Assembly (NCBI GenBank): GCA_031276685.1
Contig: JAISMQ010000160.1
Span: 1-7,674, forward strand
Source of the DNA: Treponema sp.
Lineage (GTDB): Bacteria > Spirochaetota > Spirochaetia > Treponematales > Breznakiellaceae
Reading direction: 5' to 3'
DNA length: 7,674 nt
Numbering within the stretch: position 1 is the stretch's first letter; the number at the start of each line of letters is the position of its first letter. This document shows, piece by piece, positions 4,868 to 7,674 of this stretch. The translations under genes and the position numbers were made by a program. The notes beneath the pieces were generated by a model that saw only the letters and a list, made by a program, of their open reading frames with translations, was not told where the DNA came from and did no database searches.

Positions 4868-6367
4868 ATGAATATTTCGCAAAAGCTATCGTCCAAGAAT
4901 CTTTTTGTGTTCAATCTGGTACTGGTGGGGGTTATTTTCGGATTTTCCCTGGCCTTTCTTTCGTTTTCCTGTTCTACCCCCCGGACCTCGCGGACCGCCC
5001 TGGCGGAGGAAAGCCCGGTCGTTATCCCGCAGGGCGCGCTGGAAACAGCCGAAGGGCTCCAGACCGCCTTCCGTTCGGTGGCGGAAAAGGTGCTGCCCTC
5101 GGTGGTGGAGATTAAGACCGTATCGGTCAGGCGGCAGCAGCTTCCCAACTACCCCGGCATCCCCTGGGAATTTTTCTTCGGCCCCCAGGAGGGTACCCCC
5201 GATTCCCGGGAACGGGAGTACCGATCCCAGGGCATGGGTTCGGGGATCGTAATCCGCCGTAACGGGGATACCTACTACATCCTTACCAACAACCACGTGG
5301 TAGAAGGGGCGTCGGAAATTTCCCTGGTGGACATGGACGGTACGGAGTACCCGGCCGAACTAATAGGCACGGACGACCGCAAGGACCTGGCCGTGGTGTC
5401 CGTTAAAACCAACAACAGCTTCCCGCTGGCGGTGCTGGGGGATTCGGATACCGTGCGGGTCGGGGACTGGGCTATCGCCGTGGGGAACCCCCTGGGCTTT
5501 ATGTCGTCGGTAACGATGGGGATCGTCAGCGCCGTGGGCCGGACCGGGGGCCCTGCGGGGAACATCAACGACTTTATCCAGACGGACACCTCCATCAACC
5601 AGGGGAACTCCGGGGGCGCCCTGGTGAATATCCGGGGGGAGGTAATCGGCATTAACACCTGGATCGCCAGCAACAACTCCGGCGGCTCGGTCGGGCTGGG
5701 TTTTGCCATTCCCATCAACAACGCCAAACGGGCCGTTGACGACATTATCAGTTCCGGCAGCGCCACGTATGGCTGGCTGGGGGTTTCGCTGGTCGACGCG
5801 GACCGGGATTTCCTGGCGGCCCTGTCTGCGGCCGGGAAACGGGGGGCCCTTGCCTCCCAGGTCTTTATCAATTCCCCGGCGGACAAGGGCGGCATTAGGC
5901 CCGGCGACTTTATTACCCACGTGGACGGCAGGGAAGCGCGGGATTCCACCTCCCTGTCCCGGATGGTAGGGGACCTGCGGGCCGGGGACCAGGCCGTCTT
6001 TACGGTGATCCGCAACGGCCAGGCCCAGGATGTCCGGGTCCGCATAGAAAAGCGGACGGAGGAAGTGGCGGCCGACAACAAGAGCCTTTGGCCGGGGGTT
6101 ATGCCCTACCCGCTTACCGACGAGGCCCGCAGCGCCTTTAGCGTGGACAAGAACGCCCAGGGCCTGGTCGTGTCCCAGGTGCTGGCGGACAGCCCTGCGG
6201 ACGTTATCGGCCTTAGGCGGGGGGACCTGATCACCGGGATCAACGGCGAGACGGTGCGGAACCTCCAGGATTTCTACCGGATCCTCCGGGACAACACCTC
6301 CCGCAAGCTGTGGTTCAACTTTGTCCGAAGCGGCTCGTCCCTGAAAACACTTGAGTTCGAGCGCTAG
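4868..6367 (+). CDS. htrA: HtrA/DegQ (Do-family) periplasmic serine protease with two PDZ domains
   Basis: A 499-residue envelope protease/chaperone that degrades misfolded exported proteins. Residues 10-35 are a basic-then-hydrophobic segment (NLVLVGVIFGFSLAFLSF) ending at Cys35; it could be an uncleaved membrane anchor or a loose spirochaetal lipobox (LSFS-C). The trypsin-like domain follows: an LA-type loop with PWEFFFGPQ (99-107), catalytic His143 (TNNHVVEG), Asp173 (DRKDLAVV) and Ser248 (GNSGGAL), all present, with the substrate-site GFAIPINNA after it. PDZ1 spans about 294-395 (ATYGWLGVSLVD...SPADKGGIRPGDFITHVDG) and PDZ2 about 407-494 (GLVVSQVLADSPADVIGLRRGDLITGING). This is the full DegP/DegQ layout at normal length (450-500). 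Start 4868 is preferred over 4853 because of GGAG at 4855-4858. It probably has its own promoter, 122 bp after map, and meets mutL tail to tail. The exact type (DegP, DegQ or other Do) cannot be settled by eye. Confidence 0.96.
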   Translation: MNISQKLSSKNLFVFNLVLVGVIFGFSLAFLSFSCSTPRTSRTALAEESPVVIPQGALETAEGLQTAFRSVAEKVLPSVVEIKTVSVRRQQLPNYPGIPWEFFFGPQEGTPDSREREYRSQGMGSGIVIRRNGDTYYILTNNHVVEGASEISLVDMDGTEYPAELIGTDDRKDLAVVSVKTNNSFPLAVLGDSDTVRVGDWAIAVGNPLGFMSSVTMGIVSAVGRTGGPAGNINDFIQTDTSINQGNSGGALVNIRGEVIGINTWIASNNSGGSVGLGFAIPINNAKRAVDDIISSGSATYGWLGVSLVDADRDFLAALSAAGKRGALASQVFINSPADKGGIRPGDFITHVDGREARDSTSLSRMVGDLRAGDQAVFTVIRNGQAQDVRVRIEKRTEEVAADNKSLWPGVMPYPLTDEARSAFSVDKNAQGLVVSQVLADSPADVIGLRRGDLITGINGETVRNLQDFYRILRDNTSRKLWFNFVRSGSSLKTLEFER

Positions 6368-6375
6368 GGGCCTGT

Positions 6376-6422
6376 CGCGCTTGCGGTAAGCGCGGGCGCG
6401 GGTTAGCTACGCCCGCCTTACC
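6376..6422. terminator. Overlapping GC hairpins between convergent htrA and mutL
   Basis: Two mutually exclusive perfect or near-perfect stems occupy the 39-bp gap and the last codons of mutL. The first is CGCGCTT (6376-6382) with AAGCGCG (6388-6394), with a 5-base loop. The second is GGTAAG-c-GCGGGCG (6385-6398) with CGCCCGC-CTTACC (6410-6422): 13 pairs, one bulged C, 11-base loop. The position between facing genes suits a bidirectional terminator. No T-tract follows on either strand, so it is not a classical intrinsic terminator; it could assist Rho or protect 3' ends. Confidence 0.5.
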
Positions 6423-7674
6423 CCCCGGTACAGTTCGGCCCGGCTGATCTCCACCCAGACGGGCCGGCCGTGGGGGCAGCGGGGGACGGGCAGGGCCAGC
6501 GCCGCCTCCGCCAGGGCCGTGGCGCTTGCCCCGTCCAGGTAGTCCCTGTCTTTCACCGCCCGGTGGCAGGAAAGCGTGGCGGCCCAGCGTTCCGCCATGT
6601 TTTCCCCGGCGTTTTGCAGTTCCCGCAGGGCTTCCACGGTTTCGCTGTCGGAAAGCCGCCAGCCTTCGGGCAGGGCGGTGATCTGCCAGCGGCCGTTTCC
6701 CGCCTCCTCGATAATTATTCCCAGTTTTACCAGCTCGTCCCGCTTCGCGGCGAGAAAAAGATCCTCCCCGCGGTCCCGCGAATCGAAGTAGATGGGGACC
6801 AGCAGTTCCTGTTTTACAATGGGGGCGGCGAGGAAGCGGTCGTAGAGGATCCGCTCGTGGGCGGCGTGCTGGTCGATGATGAGGAGCCGGTCTCCCGTTT
6901 CCACGAGGAGGAACAGGTCGAACAGCCGCCCGATAAAGCGGAGTTTCGCTGCCTCGTAACTGGGGCCGGGTTCCGCCGCCGCGCCCGTGTCGCCGGCATA
7001 CCCCGCCGTGTCACCGGCGTATTCCGCCCGCCCGGCGTATTCCCCCGCGTGTTCCGCCACATCGTAAGCGCCCCCCGGGCCGTAAGCTTCCCCTGCGCCG
7101 TAAGCTCCGGTCTCCGCGCCGGGGCTTGCCCGGCCCGGCAGGGGGGCAAAGTCCGGATGCCTGTCCAGCAGGGCCTCCATGGCAAGGCGCCGGGCCGCGT
7201 CGCCGGCATCGGTCGCCCAGGCGGAACCAGGCGTCCGCGTGGAACCGGGCGCCCAGGCGGCATCGGGTGTCCGGGCGGTATCGGGCGCCCAGGCGCGGCC
7301 GCCCCCCGGGACCCCCGCGCCGGAGGGGGCTTCGGAAAACAGGGGCCGTCCCGTGGCGGCGGCCCTGGGCGGGGTATTCCGCAAAAAATTCCGCAGCGCC
7401 GTGGTTATTGCGTGGTGCAGGGCGCCGGGGTCCAGAAAACGGGCCTCCCGCTTGGCGGGGTGGATGTTGAAGTCCGCCAGGGCGGGGTCGATTTCGATAT
7501 GGACCGCCCCCACCGGGTGTACGCTGCTGGGGAACCAGCCCTGAACCCCGTATTCCAGCGCCTGGAGCAGGCTGTAGTCCTGTATACGCCGGTGGTTGGC
7601 AAAGACGAACTGCTGCCGCCTGTCGTTCCGGTAGAGTTCCGGCCCCCCCACCACGATAGTTATGCGGAAACCTT
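6407..7674 (-). CDS. mutL: DNA mismatch repair protein MutL, C-terminal part (5' end outside window)
   Basis: About 422 codons on the minus strand, open at the right edge (…GFRITIVVGGPELYRND) and ending at TAG 6409-6407; the GTG at 7654 is internal, not a start. MutL links MutS mismatch recognition to strand removal. The visible part opens with the end of the GHKL ATPase/transducer domain: QFVFANHRRIQD, then DFNIHPAKREARF (HPAK at 7451-7462), whose Lys contacts the nucleotide. A long Ala/Gly/Pro linker follows (about 6950-7381) with two repeat arrays. The dimerisation domain starts at RFIGRLFDLFLLVE. It carries DQHAAHE (6854-6874), a match to the metal-binding endonuclease motif DQHA-x2-E-x4-E, with Asp replacing the last Glu, plus SCHRAVK and CPHGRP (6461-6478). 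This points to a nicking MutL, as in Bacillus, rather than the E. coli type. The ATP-binding N-terminus is unseen. Runs toward htrA; not part of its operon. Confidence 0.95.
   Translation of the reverse strand, partial: GFRITIVVGGPELYRNDRRQQFVFANHRRIQDYSLLQALEYGVQGWFPSSVHPVGAVHIEIDPALADFNIHPAKREARFLDPGALHHAITTALRNFLRNTPPRAAATGRPLFSEAPSGAGVPGGGRAWAPDTARTPDAAWAPGSTRTPGSAWATDAGDAARRLAMEALLDRHPDFAPLPGRASPGAETGAYGAGEAYGPGGAYDVAEHAGEYAGRAEYAGDTAGYAGDTGAAAEPGPSYEAAKLRFIGRLFDLFLLVETGDRLLIIDQHAAHERILYDRFLAAPIVKQELLVPIYFDSRDRGEDLFLAAKRDELVKLGIIIEEAGNGRWQITALPEGWRLSDSETVEALRELQNAGENMAERWAATLSCHRAVKDRDYLDGASATALAEAALALPVPRCPHGRPVWVEISRAELYRGVRRA
6983..7105 (-). repeat. Degenerate Ala-Tyr-Gly repeats in the MutL linker
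   Basis: On the minus strand the sequence encodes variants of a short A-Y-G/A-G unit: AYGAGE, AYGPGG, AYDVAEHAGE, YAGRAE, YAGDTAG, YAGDTGA. At DNA level two 21-base units (6983-7024 approx.) are nearly identical (GTGTC-[G/A]-CCGGC...), and two 18-base units near 7065-7100 share GCCGTAAGC. Unit length varies between 18 and 21 bases, always keeping the frame. This is low-complexity, probably disordered linker. Confidence 0.7.
7208..7297 (-). repeat. Five 18-bp tandem repeats in the MutL linker
   Basis: Five consecutive 18-base units start at 7208, 7226, 7244, 7262 and 7280, each a variant of ATCGGGCGCCCAGGCGGC on the plus strand. On the coding strand they give hexapeptides RAWAPD, TARTPD, AAWAPG, STRTPG, SAWATD. 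Alternating W-A-P and R-T-P forms suggest a 36-base higher-order unit copied about 2.5 times. Being a multiple of three, copy change would lengthen or shorten the linker without breaking the frame. Confidence 0.85.

Noticed and set aside
6983..7297. CRISPR-like array
   Set aside because: Units of 18-21 bases are contiguous without unique spacers, lie in the mutL reading frame, and no cas gene is present.
7179..7544. Plus-strand open frames across the mutL linker
   Set aside because: They are Arg/Pro/Ala-rich reflections of the repeat-rich minus-strand linker, with no ribosome site or domain.

Overview
The window is GC-rich, gene-dense bacterial DNA, and all of it reads as ordinary chromosome. 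It holds six complete genes rightward (seven counting the edge fragment), a 3' fragment of a MATE transporter gene at the left edge, and a leftward mutL at the right edge whose 5' end lies outside. No tRNA, rRNA, CRISPR array, insertion sequence, phage gene or attachment site is visible. No gap between genes exceeds about 110 bases. The best taxonomic guess is a spirochaete, probably a high-GC relative of Treponema. The reasons are a V/A-type rotary ATPase subunit D in a bacterium, the order J-domain protein - map - HtrA protease (which I recall, unverified, from Treponema pallidum), and protein sequences that feel treponemal. No marker RNA is present, so the placement is inference.

Layout. 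1-362: C-terminus of a MATE-family efflux transporter. 363-428: a short leader with two small hairpins and a strong Shine-Dalgarno. 429-1559: a uroporphyrinogen-decarboxylase-superfamily protein, more likely a corrinoid or thiol methyltransferase-like enzyme than heme-pathway HemE. 1645-4745: a tight rightward run of five genes: V-ATPase subunit D, a UspA-domain protein (4-bp ATGA overlap), a flavodoxin-like protein, a J-domain protein with a TPR-like C-terminus, and type I methionine aminopeptidase. 4746-4867: an AT-rich promoter region. 4868-6367: a membrane-anchored HtrA/DegQ protease with two PDZ domains. 6368-6406: a convergent gap with strong GC hairpins. 6407-7674: the C-terminal part of MutL on the minus strand, with a long, repeat-rich linker.

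The genes from 1645 to 6367 lean toward protein maturation and stress: a stress protein, a J-protein co-chaperone, N-terminal methionine removal and envelope proteolysis. Subunit D is the odd member, because no other V-ATPase gene lies beside it. I found no clear new multi-gene system. The best leads are the orphan ATPase rotor subunit with its stress-gene neighbours, tandem minisatellites inside the MutL linker, homopolymer tracts within coding sequence, and a trinucleotide repeat lying in the -10 region of the protease promoter.
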